From: Coriobacteriales bacterium
GTDB taxonomy: Bacteria; Actinomycetota; Coriobacteriia; Coriobacteriales; CADBOM01
Assembly: GCA_017515355.1 (NCBI GenBank)
Contig: JAFWGD010000117.1
Location: 1 to 5,487 of the forward strand
Reading direction: 5' to 3'
DNA length: 5,487 nt
Shown here: piece by piece, positions 1 through 5,435 of the stretch
How the letters are laid out: every line of letters begins with the position of its first letter
Position numbering within the stretch: position 1 is the stretch's first letter
The notes under the pieces: model-generated
What the model was told of the DNA's origin: nothing
What the model saw: only the letters and a program-made list of their open reading frames with translations
Databases searched by the model: none
Translations under genes and position numbers: made by a program

Positions 1-712
1 CCATTGCAAAGCTTTCCCTAAGCGCTTCTGCGTCTTCGAGTTCCTTTACTTCGCGCGCTCCGACTCGTCGATTGACGGGGCTAGCGTCAGCCTAGCGAGG
101 CAGCGGGCGGGCGAGTTCCTCGCGATGGAGAGCCCTGTCAATGCCGACATAGTCATAGGCGTGCCTGACTCAGGACTCGAGGCGGCGCTGGGATTCTCGC
201 GCCAATCGGGCATCCCCTATGCAATCGGCTTCACGAAGAACCGTTACATCGGAAGGACGTTCATCGCGCCCGAGCAGGGAATCCGCGAGAACGACGTGCA
301 GATCAAGCTCAACCCCATCAGGGAGGTCGTCGGCGGCAAGCGCGTCGCGCTCGTCGATGACTCGATCGTGCGTGGAACCACCTGCAGGCACATCATCGGC
401 CTGTTGCGCAGCGCGGGCGCCACGGAGATCCACATGCGCGTCAGCTCTCCCCCGTTCATCGCAGCATGCTACTACGGAACCGACATCGACAGCTCGGAAG
501 CACTGATTGCCAACCACCACAGCATCGAGGAGATAGCGGAGATCATCGGAGCGGATTCGTTGGGATACCTCAGCGTTGATCACGTAACGCAGCTAACCGG
601 TGAGGACACTGGATTCTGCACCGCTTGCTTCGGAGGGGAATACCCAACCGAGCTTCCAAGAAATGCGGCCAAAACGCGCTTTGAACAGAAAATCGGCTGC
701 GATTCCCAGTAA
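1..712 (+). CDS. purF: Amidophosphoribosyltransferase, C-terminal part (5' end outside window)
   Basis: PurF catalyses the first committed step of de novo purine synthesis: PRPP plus glutamine gives 5-phosphoribosylamine. The open frame begins at base 2 and about 236 residues are visible, roughly the C-terminal half of a family usually near 470-500 residues. The N-terminal glutaminase domain is therefore missing because of the window edge. The visible part is the phosphoribosyltransferase domain. It has the family FEFLYFARSDS strand near bases 35-65, the NRYIGRTFI segment, and the PRPP loop VALVDDSIVRGTT at 344-382. All four cysteines matching the [4Fe-4S] ligands of Bacillus subtilis PurF appear to be present: FCVFEF (codon 29-31), AACYYG, and both of CTAC near the C-terminus. 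This points to the iron-sulfur type of PurF. The ATG at 125 is internal, because homology continues upstream of it. The next gene is a transporter, not purM, so no pur operon is visible on this side. Confidence 0.95.
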   Translation, partial: HCKAFPKRFCVFEFLYFARSDSSIDGASVSLARQRAGEFLAMESPVNADIVIGVPDSGLEAALGFSRQSGIPYAIGFTKNRYIGRTFIAPEQGIRENDVQIKLNPIREVVGGKRVALVDDSIVRGTTCRHIIGLLRSAGATEIHMRVSSPPFIAACYYGTDIDSSEALIANHHSIEEIAEIIGADSLGYLSVDHVTQLTGEDTGFCTACFGGEYPTELPRNAAKTRFEQKIGCDSQ

Positions 713-854
713 CAGGCAAAACGTCGCGTCGTTCACCTACCCTCATCGCCGCGCCAGCTGCTGAACGAGAAGCTCCTCGCAATCCGCGTTAATGTACGAT
801 TAGCTTCGTCATTTTCGTTTTGCCAGCATCGAACCCGAACGGATCGAGAGTCCA

Positions 855-2114
855 ATGGGCAAGGCCTCGCCGCGCGCATACCTGGAGCTCTTCAAGGGCG
901 GCCGTATGGTCAGGATGACCATCGGCGGCTTCTTCGGCAGATTCTACCTGGGGCTGCTCACCCTCGCGATGCTCTCCATGTACACGATGTCGGGCTACTC
1001 CTACACGCTTGCCGGACTCGCCATCGGAATCACCCAGCTCTCCAATTGCCTCATCGGACCTTTCGTCTCGCGTGCAATCGACAGGCGCGGCCAATCCAAG
1101 GTCATGCCCATTGCCGCGCTGATAGGTATGGCCGGCCTCGCAACCGTGATGCTCATCGTGCACTTCCGCGGCCCGATCGCGATAGCGCTCGCAGCTTCCG
1201 TCCTCATCGGATTCGTCCCGCAGGTCATGGCGCTCACGCGCGCGCGCTGGAGCTACATCTTCCGCAAGGGCAACGAGCATGACGCCCAACGCCTCAAGAC
1301 CGCCTTTTCGCTCGAGGGAATGCTGGACGATCTCTCCTTCATGATCTCGCCAGCGCTCGCGATCCTCATCTCCAGCCGTTTCTTCCCCGAGGCGGGCCTT
1401 CTGTTCGGCCTCATCACCTACATCATCGGGCTGATCATCCTCGTCACTGACAAGTCGAGCGAGCCCGATGTAGAGTTCATGCAGACCGCTACCAACGTCG
1501 AAGGCCCCAAGATGCGCTCGGTCTTCCTCGTCTACCCTATCGTGACGATCTTCTTCATCGCCATGTTCTTCATCGGGGCGCTTTTCGGCTTCTTCGACCC
1601 CGGAACCTACGGGATGGCGGCGGAGATCGCCACCGAGGAGCTGGCTGGCCCTGCGTTCATCTGCGGAACCGGCACGAGCATCGTCGTCTGCTTCATCTTC
1701 GGCATGCTCCGTTTCAAGGCGAGCGCATTGAAACGAACGCTCGTATGCGGGTTCGGAGTCGCGCTCGTCTACATCCCGGCAGCGTTCGCCACCAATCTCC
1801 CGATGCTCTACATCAGCCACGCAATCGGCGCGATCTTCTACGGCCCGATGACCATCACGCTCAACGCGATCATCGAGGATACGGTAAGCTCTGCGCGCGT
1901 CACCGAGAGCCTTACGTGGATGGGTGCGGGCATGCAGCTCGGAATGGCCTTCGGTCCGATAGTAGGAGGCTGGCTGATCGATGCATTCGGTGCGCAAGCG
2001 GCCCTGTTCGCCACGAGCGCCAGCGGTCTGTGCATCCCGCTTCTCTTCCTCGTCACGCTGCCGATTCTGCGCAAGGGTCTCGCCGCGAAGCCCGATCAGG
2101 AGGCTGCTGCATAG
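855..2114 (+). CDS. MFS transporter, 12 predicted TM helices, substrate unknown
   Basis: A 419-residue major facilitator superfamily permease of the inner membrane. Hydrophobic stretches by eye lie near residues 22-45, 50-71, 82-102, 105-125, 158-176, 180-198, 222-247, 264-284, 295-313, 317-340, 355-378 and 382-404, which fits 12 helices in two halves. The loop between helices 2 and 3 has a motif-A-like GPFVSRAIDRRGQSK (68-82). The segment RARW...AFSLEGMLDDLSFMISP (129-166) resembles that of actinobacterial MFS drug/metabolite exporters with a conserved RW and EaxLDE-like motif. The start at 855 follows GAGAG (846-850), and the N-terminal YLELFKGGRM looks like the family's usual pre-TM1 segment. 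A second ATG at 906, with AAGGG upstream, is a weaker alternative. It lies 142 bases after purF. I found no convincing promoter in that gap (TACGAT at 795-800 is the only weak -10 candidate) and no terminator, so read-through from purF is possible. Substrate and direction cannot be read from the sequence. Confidence 0.9.
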   Translation: MGKASPRAYLELFKGGRMVRMTIGGFFGRFYLGLLTLAMLSMYTMSGYSYTLAGLAIGITQLSNCLIGPFVSRAIDRRGQSKVMPIAALIGMAGLATVMLIVHFRGPIAIALAASVLIGFVPQVMALTRARWSYIFRKGNEHDAQRLKTAFSLEGMLDDLSFMISPALAILISSRFFPEAGLLFGLITYIIGLIILVTDKSSEPDVEFMQTATNVEGPKMRSVFLVYPIVTIFFIAMFFIGALFGFFDPGTYGMAAEIATEELAGPAFICGTGTSIVVCFIFGMLRFKASALKRTLVCGFGVALVYIPAAFATNLPMLYISHAIGAIFYGPMTITLNAIIEDTVSSARVTESLTWMGAGMQLGMAFGPIVGGWLIDAFGAQAALFATSASGLCIPLLFLVTLPILRKGLAAKPDQEAAA

Positions 2115-2158
2115 GCCCTGATGGCTTTCCCCGTGCACGCTCAACTCCATGAGAATCT

Positions 2159-2167
2159 TGCTACAAT
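2159..2167 (+). promoter_or_regulatory. Extended -10 promoter of the Mbeg1-like hydrolase gene
   Basis: TGCTACAAT is a TGn-extended -10 box with hexamer TACAAT (5/6 to consensus) at 2162-2167. The -35 region is weak (GCTCAA at 2139-2144 with 17-bp spacing), as is common for extended -10 promoters. The predicted start near 2174 lies downstream of the ATG at 2121, so that ATG cannot be used from this promoter. Confidence 0.55.
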
Positions 2168-2168
2168 A

Positions 2169-2187
2169 GCGTTATTACAGGTAACGC
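2169..2187 (+). promoter_or_regulatory. Candidate operator palindrome over the hydrolase transcription start
   Basis: GCGTTA (2169-2174) and TAACGC (2182-2187) form a perfect 6-bp inverted repeat with a 7-base spacer, starting two bases after the -10 box. A second, offset dyad, TTAC-AG-GTAA, lies inside it at 2176-2184 or so. A dimeric repressor bound here would block the predicted start site. The sequence is unlike the GTCAA/TTGAC sites in front of the marR gene, so a different regulator is implied. The function is inference. Confidence 0.4.
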
Positions 2188-2190
2188 ATG

Positions 2191-2196
2191 AAGGGA
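2191..2196 (+). promoter_or_regulatory. Ribosome binding site that sets the hydrolase start at 2205
   Basis: AAGGGA with an 8-base gap to the ATG at 2205. The ATG at 2121, 84 bases upstream in the same frame, has no comparable site and lies upstream of the predicted transcription start. Confidence 0.75.
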
Positions 2197-2204
2197 CCAC
2201 TCTC

Positions 2205-3398
2205 ATGGCAAACATCATCGATTACATCAATTCGAACAAGAAGACCTTCGCGGAGAAGCCGGTCAACCGCGTCGACGGCCTGATCTTCTCCAGCTTGGCG
2301 AACGACCGCATCCCCGAGGAGCTGCCGGCCGCGTGCACCGAAGTCGGCATGATGATCGGAGAGTTCGGCTCGATGTCCGACCTTCTCGGACTCACCGCAC
2401 CCGTCTACGATCCCAAGGGCGCCGAGGCTCTCCTGCGCGCATGCGCTGCTAGCCCACGCTTCAAGGACGTCATCGTGCGCTATGCGGTCAGCGAGTGGTC
2501 GCATGTGAGCGAGAAGCAGTTCGCGGCCGTTACGTTCATCCTGCCCACTTGCGCGTTCATCGCGTTTCGCGGCACCGACAACACCATCGTCGGCTGGAAG
2601 GAGAACTTCAACATGTCCTTCAGCGGCACCGTTCCCGCTCAGGACGAGGCGCGCGCGTACGTCGAAAAGGTCGCGAACGAGCTCAAGATGCCGATCTACC
2701 TCGGCGGACACTCCAAGGGCGGAAACCTGGCGATGTACGCAGCGGCGAGTTGCGATGACTTCACGCGCCTGCGCATAGAGCGCTGCTTCGCATACGACGC
2801 CCCCGGGCTCAGCGAGCAATCGATCGAGGGAACCAACTGGAAGAGCGCTGTTCCGCTGATCGAGCGCGTGATTCCCGAGGAGTCGTTCGTCGGGCTGATC
2901 TGGGACAACAACGACGTCGAGTCGACGGTCGTGGAGTGCATGGGCACTGGCCTCGAGCAGCACGCTTCGCAGAACTGGATCATCGATGGCGAGGATTTCA
3001 AGACGGTCGGCGCGCTCTCCTACGACGCCTACCGCAACGGCAAGCGTTTCGGCGCATGGATGAAGACCCTCTCCGCAGCCGACCGCGAGCGTTTCGTCGA
3101 GCTGCTCTCCAAGCTCGTTCAGGCAACCGGCGAGATCACCGCCACCGGACTGATGAACAGCCTGGCTACCGATTCGCTGGAGTTCGTGATGAAGAAGTTC
3201 GACCGCTTCTCCCCCGACGACCAGAAGTTCCTCATGAACGCACTCGGTGACCTGGCCGCGACGATGCTGCTCGGGCCCGCACCTAAGAAGGCCGAGACAC
3301 CCGAGGAGAAGATGGAGGCGGCAACGGACAAGATCGACGACGTCACCGCGCAGTTCAATAGCGCCGCATCCAAGCTCGACAAGTACATGAACCTATAG
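2205..3398 (+). CDS. DUF2974 / Mbeg1-like alpha/beta hydrolase (putative serine lipase or esterase)
   Basis: A 397-residue protein of the DUF2974 (Mbeg1-like) family, distantly related to class 3 lipases. The frame is open from 2121, but translation should start at 2205. MANIIDYIN is the family's usual N-terminus, AAGGGA sits 8 bases upstream, and the promoter lies between the two ATGs. Visible features are FIAFRGTDNTIVGWKENF (118-135), typical of class-3-like lipases; the nucleophile elbow GGHSKGGN (167-174) with Ser170; YDAPGL (197-202); and QHASQNW (252-258), whose His253 is the likely catalytic histidine. The acid residue is uncertain. Residues about 290-397 form a charged, probably helical extension that includes a short hydrophobic patch (LMNALGDLAATMLLG, 343-357) and ends in a coiled-coil-like segment. 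No signal peptide or membrane anchor is evident, so the protein is probably cytoplasmic. The physiological substrate of this family is unknown. The gene appears to be monocistronic, ending before the convergent marR gene. Confidence 0.88.
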   Translation: MANIIDYINSNKKTFAEKPVNRVDGLIFSSLANDRIPEELPAACTEVGMMIGEFGSMSDLLGLTAPVYDPKGAEALLRACAASPRFKDVIVRYAVSEWSHVSEKQFAAVTFILPTCAFIAFRGTDNTIVGWKENFNMSFSGTVPAQDEARAYVEKVANELKMPIYLGGHSKGGNLAMYAAASCDDFTRLRIERCFAYDAPGLSEQSIEGTNWKSAVPLIERVIPEESFVGLIWDNNDVESTVVECMGTGLEQHASQNWIIDGEDFKTVGALSYDAYRNGKRFGAWMKTLSAADRERFVELLSKLVQATGEITATGLMNSLATDSLEFVMKKFDRFSPDDQKFLMNALGDLAATMLLGPAPKKAETPEEKMEAATDKIDDVTAQFNSAASKLDKYMNL

Positions 3399-3420
3399 CT
3401 TTCCAAGCAAAACCGCCGAT

Positions 3421-3468
3421 AAAACCCAAAAAACCAAGCGAGGTGCCGGATTCGTCCAGCACCTCGCT
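3421..3468 (-). terminator. Rho-independent terminator of marR, between convergent genes
   Basis: AGCGAGGTGC (3437-3446) pairs with GCACCTCGCT (3459-3468), a perfect 10-bp stem. Inside it, after one C-A mismatch, GGA/TCC closes a TTCG tetraloop. On the minus strand the stem is followed by a T-rich run (complement of 3421-3436, with six consecutive Ts), so it terminates marR transcripts. On the plus strand no T run follows, so it would stop hydrolase transcripts less well. Confidence 0.85.
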
Positions 3469-3498
3469 CGTCAAGTCAACCAAATCAGATTCGCATCT

Positions 3499-4260
3499 CT
3501 ACCAGCAGCCATGCCTTCCCATGCGGCCGCCATTCGGGCCGCCGTAATGACCGTGACCATGGTTAGGTCCGCAACCACCGCCGTACGGGCCATGGCAGTG
3601 ATGCGGGCGAGGCCCGTTGCCATGAGGTCCATGACCGTGGTGAGGGCCGCAGCCACCGCCATGCGGGCCATGTCCGTGTCCATGGGGCCCACCATGCGGT
3701 CCGCAACCTCCATACTCGCGCTCGAACCTCCTGCGGTTTCTCATGCGCTCCTTGAAATCCTCGGGGAGACACTTGTCGAGACCTGCGTTGATCGTGTCTA
3801 GGATGCTCACGAGCTTCTCGACATCGTCATCGCTGAGATCGTCGAGGGCAGACTTGAGCTCCTTATCCTTGTTGCACTCGGCCATCTTCTCGGCTGCCTT
3901 GGCGCCCTCTTCGGTGATTCGCACGATATGGACGCGCTTGTCCTCTTCGGACTGGACGCGCTCGACGTAGCCGCTGGCCTCGAGCTTGCCGAGCATCTCG
4001 GCGAGAGCCTGCTTGCTCATGTCGAGGATCATCGAGAGCTCCTTCTGGGTCATCTCGGGCTTGATGGCTAGCAGCGCGAGGATGCGCCCTTGCCCCCTGC
4101 GGATGTCCGGATACTCGCGATTCCTGAACTTCTGCGACTCGAAGAACGAGGTGCGCCTCATGAGCTTGGCGATCTGGTGGAGCGCTTCCTTCCTGGCGTC
4201 CTTGGTCTCCTCGATTGCCTCTTCTACTGCATTTTCGTTGATGGTCTTATCTTCGTTCAT
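3499..4260 (-). CDS. MarR-family regulator with a Gly/His/Cys-rich C-terminal tail
   Basis: A 253-residue regulator. Residues about 22-165 are an ordinary MarR winged helix: dimer helix, recognition region TQKELSMILDMSKQALAEMLGKLE (71-94), and wing with the conserved DKR (107-109). Residues 182-253 are a low-complexity tail of 72 residues holding 16 His and 5 Cys among Gly and Pro, with GPHG, HGHGH, HHCH and GGGCGP units. MarR proteins are usually 140-170 residues, so the tail is an addition. Such tails bind divalent metals in SlyD and HypB, so metal or redox sensing, metal storage or a scaffold role are inferences here. The start at 4260 follows AAGGGGG (4269-4275) with an 8-base gap. The gene has its own promoter flanked by two repeated palindromes, which suggests autorepression. 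It ends at a hairpin terminator. No efflux pump or metal transporter is adjacent, so targets other than itself cannot be named. Confidence 0.9.
   Translation of the reverse strand: MNEDKTINENAVEEAIEETKDARKEALHQIAKLMRRTSFFESQKFRNREYPDIRRGQGRILALLAIKPEMTQKELSMILDMSKQALAEMLGKLEASGYVERVQSEEDKRVHIVRITEEGAKAAEKMAECNKDKELKSALDDLSDDDVEKLVSILDTINAGLDKCLPEDFKERMRNRRRFEREYGGCGPHGGPHGHGHGPHGGGCGPHHGHGPHGNGPRPHHCHGPYGGGCGPNHGHGHYGGPNGGRMGRHGCW
3553..3672 (-). repeat. 78-bp-period imperfect tandem repeat inside the marR tail
   Basis: Bases 3553-3594 and 3631-3672 match at 35 of 42 positions, offset by 78 bases (26 codons). In protein this gives two copies of an HGP[HY]GGGCGP[HN]HGHG unit, 14 of 18 residues alike. 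Several of the differences leave the Gly, Cys and Pro residues unchanged. This looks like an in-frame duplication that lengthened the tail. Confidence 0.75.
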
Positions 4261-4268
4261 GGTTCATT

Positions 4269-4275
4269 CCCCCTT
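4269..4275 (-). promoter_or_regulatory. Ribosome binding site of marR
   Basis: On the minus strand AAGGGGG precedes the ATG at 4260 by 8 bases. It directly adjoins the downstream operator copy (4277-4294). Another ATG four bases upstream (in GAATGAAC) is out of frame and too close to the site. Confidence 0.7.
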
Positions 4276-4276
4276 T

Positions 4277-4294
4277 TGTCAAGTGGTTGACTAA
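4277..4294 (-). promoter_or_regulatory. Candidate MarR operator, copy 1 (over the marR start site)
   Basis: Plus-strand TGTCAAGTGGTTGACTAA. GTCAA (4278-4282) and TTGAC (4287-4291) are perfect 5-bp arms around GTGG, and the dyad resumes outside them (TT at 4275-4276 with AA at 4293-4294). It matches copy 2 at 15 of 18 bases. It covers the predicted marR transcription start (about 4292), a classic position for repression. Binding by this MarR protein is inferred. Confidence 0.6.
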
Positions 4295-4298
4295 TTGC

Positions 4299-4327
4299 AT
4301 GATATAATGCTGCAACAGGTCTGTCAA
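4299..4327 (-). promoter_or_regulatory. marR promoter (-35 TTGACA, 17 bp, -10 TATCAT)
   Basis: Read on the minus strand, a perfect -35 TTGACA (4322-4327) and a 17-bp spacer lead to TATCAT (4299-4304, 5/6 to consensus). The predicted start is near 4292, leaving a leader of about 32 bases. The -35 box lies within operator copy 2. Confidence 0.65.
4300..4308 (+). promoter_or_regulatory. Possible opposing extended -10 (TGATATAAT)
   Basis: On the plus strand TGA-TATAAT is a perfect extended -10 overlapping the marR -10 on the other strand. No good -35 is seen (TCAAGT at 17-bp spacing). A transcript from here would run antisense into the 3' end of the HTH/PBP-like gene, and no convincing plus-strand reading frame follows. 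It may simply reflect an AT-rich promoter core. Confidence 0.25.
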
Positions 4328-4339
4328 GTACCTGACTAA
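4322..4339 (-). promoter_or_regulatory. Candidate MarR operator, copy 2 (over the marR -35 box)
   Basis: Plus-strand TGTCAAGTACCTGACTAA. The core GTCAAGTACCTGAC (4323-4336) is a dyad matching its own reverse complement at 12 of 14 bases, centred on GTAC. It differs from copy 1 only at three central bases and lies 45 bp from it. It contains the marR -35 hexamer. Confidence 0.6.
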
Positions 4340-4397
4340 ATCATTTGGCCAATGGTTTTGAAAGAGTGATTCCGCAGGTGAAAGCGCAATTCCGTGC

Positions 4398-5327
4398 TTA
4401 TACCTCGTATAGAACCTCGCCAGTATGCATGGTGTCGTATCCGATGTTGTGGGAAAGCTCGGTCTTGAATCCACGGCTCTCCATTACGCGTTGGAGGAAT
4501 CTGATCGGCTTGATCGTCTTATCGGTCTTGGCCAAGACGACTGCGAGATCCTCTTCAATCATCGGGAGGAAGTCGAGTCCATCGACCTGGTGATACACGC
4601 GCTCATCCCCGATCGTAACGTCGGCACCCCCTTGCGCGACGAAAGCGGCAGCTCCCAGCGGCGAGAGGAATTGCCGATCATAGCCCTTGGGCATGCTTCC
4701 AGCTTCGAGAGCGATCAGTTGCTCGTCGAGAAGCACTCGCGAGCCGGCCCCGCGTTCGCGATTGGCGATCTCAACGTCATCGCGAAGAAGGTCGACCCAT
4801 GTGCGTAATTCCTTGGGATTGCGCTGACGCACGAGGAAACCCTGTCTGCGCCGCACGAGGTGCATGACCACAAGCGGAGTTCCTGGAACGATTCGCTGCA
4901 CATATGGAATGTTGAAGCTCTTGGTCTTCCGATCGTACAGATGGATGACGGCGGCCTCGACGCCTGCCGTGTACATCTCCTCCAACGATTGGTAGCTGTT
5001 GTGATAGAGCCGCTCGATGGGCAGGCCCGCTTGCCCGAGGTAGTTGGCGATCATGTCGGCATCGACGTCGTTGCCTGCAATCCTGAACGCGCTCGCTGCT
5101 GGGGGCGATGCCACCTTGCGCGGAGTCTGGGAAGAGGCGCTGGTGCGTTCCCCTCCCCTAGCGGCCGCGATGTACGCCTCGACATCTTGCATGGTGAAGC
5201 GCATCTTGCGCCCAACTGAATAGGATGCGAGCTCGCCGGACTTCACGAGGTTGTAGACCGTGTTGCGGCTCACTCCGAGCATGTTGGCCACATCTTGGGC
5301 ATCCAGCGCGTTCTCATCGGGTCCCAT
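4398..5327 (-). CDS. Excisionase-type HTH regulator with PBP-like ligand-binding domain
   Basis: A 309-residue one-component regulator. Residues 8-56 form an excisionase/MerR-like HTH (HTH_17 type): ALDAQDVANMLGVSRNTVYNLVKSGEL, then SVGRKMRFTMQDVEAYI. A Ser/Pro-rich linker (about 57-78) follows. Residues about 81-300 resemble the PBP-like domain (PF12727 type), cytoplasmic kin of molybdate/tungstate-binding proteins. Hallmarks are a GVEAAVIHLYDRKTKSFNIPYV segment (122-143), an RRQGFLVRQRNP turn (160-171), the anion-loop-like NRERGAGSRVLLDEQL (189-204; family pattern NRxxGSGTRxLLD) and GADVTIGDERVYHQVDGLDFLP (234-255). The ligand is unknown; an oxyanion is plausible from homology but unproven. 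The frame opens at a TTG (5345). ATG at 5327 is preferred because AGGAA lies 7 bases upstream and the HTH follows at the usual distance. Downstream, 137 bases separate it from marR, which has its own promoter. I see no clear terminator between the two. Confidence 0.87.
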   Translation of the reverse strand: MGPDENALDAQDVANMLGVSRNTVYNLVKSGELASYSVGRKMRFTMQDVEAYIAAARGGERTSASSQTPRKVASPPAASAFRIAGNDVDADMIANYLGQAGLPIERLYHNSYQSLEEMYTAGVEAAVIHLYDRKTKSFNIPYVQRIVPGTPLVVMHLVRRRQGFLVRQRNPKELRTWVDLLRDDVEIANRERGAGSRVLLDEQLIALEAGSMPKGYDRQFLSPLGAAAFVAQGGADVTIGDERVYHQVDGLDFLPMIEEDLAVVLAKTDKTIKPIRFLQRVMESRGFKTELSHNIGYDTMHTGEVLYEV

Positions 5328-5334
5328 ATATCTA

Positions 5335-5339
5335 TTCCT
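5335..5339 (-). promoter_or_regulatory. Ribosome binding site that sets the HTH/PBP-like start at 5327
   Basis: Minus-strand AGGAA with a 7-base gap to the ATG at 5327. The upstream in-frame TTG at 5343-5345 would place this site inside the coding sequence and has no equally good site of its own. Confidence 0.65.
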
Positions 5340-5371
5340 GTTCAAGATTATTTCTATTTTCGAATAAACCC

Positions 5372-5377
5372 ATTATA
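5372..5377 (-). promoter_or_regulatory. -10 box of the HTH/PBP-like regulator gene
   Basis: On the minus strand a perfect TATAAT lies 44 bases upstream of the ATG, followed by an AT-rich leader that stands out from the GC-rich surroundings. The -35 at 17-bp spacing (TGCTCC) is poor, so the promoter may be weak or need an activator. A short inverted repeat, TTATT/AATAA, lies in the leader (about 5349-5367) and could be a regulatory site, but it is too AT-rich to weigh heavily. Confidence 0.5.
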
Positions 5378-5435
5378 GCCTATGGCCGATGAAGGAGCAC
5401 CAGAGGAGCGCGCTATTCGCGGATCATGCAAATGC

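Noticed and set aside
713..854. Possible purF terminator or MFS promoter in the 142-base gap
   Set aside because: Only short 4-bp dyads without a T run, and a weak TACGAT at 795-800 lacking a -35; neither is good enough to annotate.
789..2150. 453-codon open frame on the minus strand opposite the MFS gene, longer than the MFS gene itself
   Set aside because: Its product is a His/Asp/Glu/Arg-rich string with no domain, as expected from the antisense of GC-rich codons. The plus-strand frame encodes a convincing 12-helix MFS protein.
2121..2204. N-terminal extension of the hydrolase from the ATG at 2121
   Set aside because: It would span the promoter and palindrome, has no ribosome binding site, and the family N-terminus MANIIDY begins at 2205.
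2175..2963. 262-codon minus-strand open frame opposite the hydrolase gene
   Set aside because: Composition is typical of an antisense shadow, no ribosome binding site stands out, and the plus strand carries recognisable hydrolase motifs.
3470..3482. GTCAAGTCAACC next to the marR terminator, resembling the operator half-site
   Set aside because: On the minus strand it is only a tandem TTGAC pair, not the inverted arrangement of the two promoter copies. It lies 3' of the gene and is short enough to occur by chance.
3541..3700. Repeated CCATG/CCGTG units that could suggest a CRISPR-like or iteron array
   Set aside because: They are the codons of the Gly/His/Pro tail in frame with the MarR protein, with no regular unique spacers.
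3511..3801. Plus-strand open frame across the marR tail (MPSHAAAIRAAVMTV...)
   Set aside because: It is an Ala/Met/Val-rich shadow of the Gly/His repeats. The minus-strand frame is continuous with the MarR domain.
4345..4593. 82-codon plus-strand frame starting at TTG 4345 (MANGFERVIPQ...)
   Set aside because: Most of it is antisense to the HTH/PBP-like gene, and there is no ribosome binding site or family resemblance.
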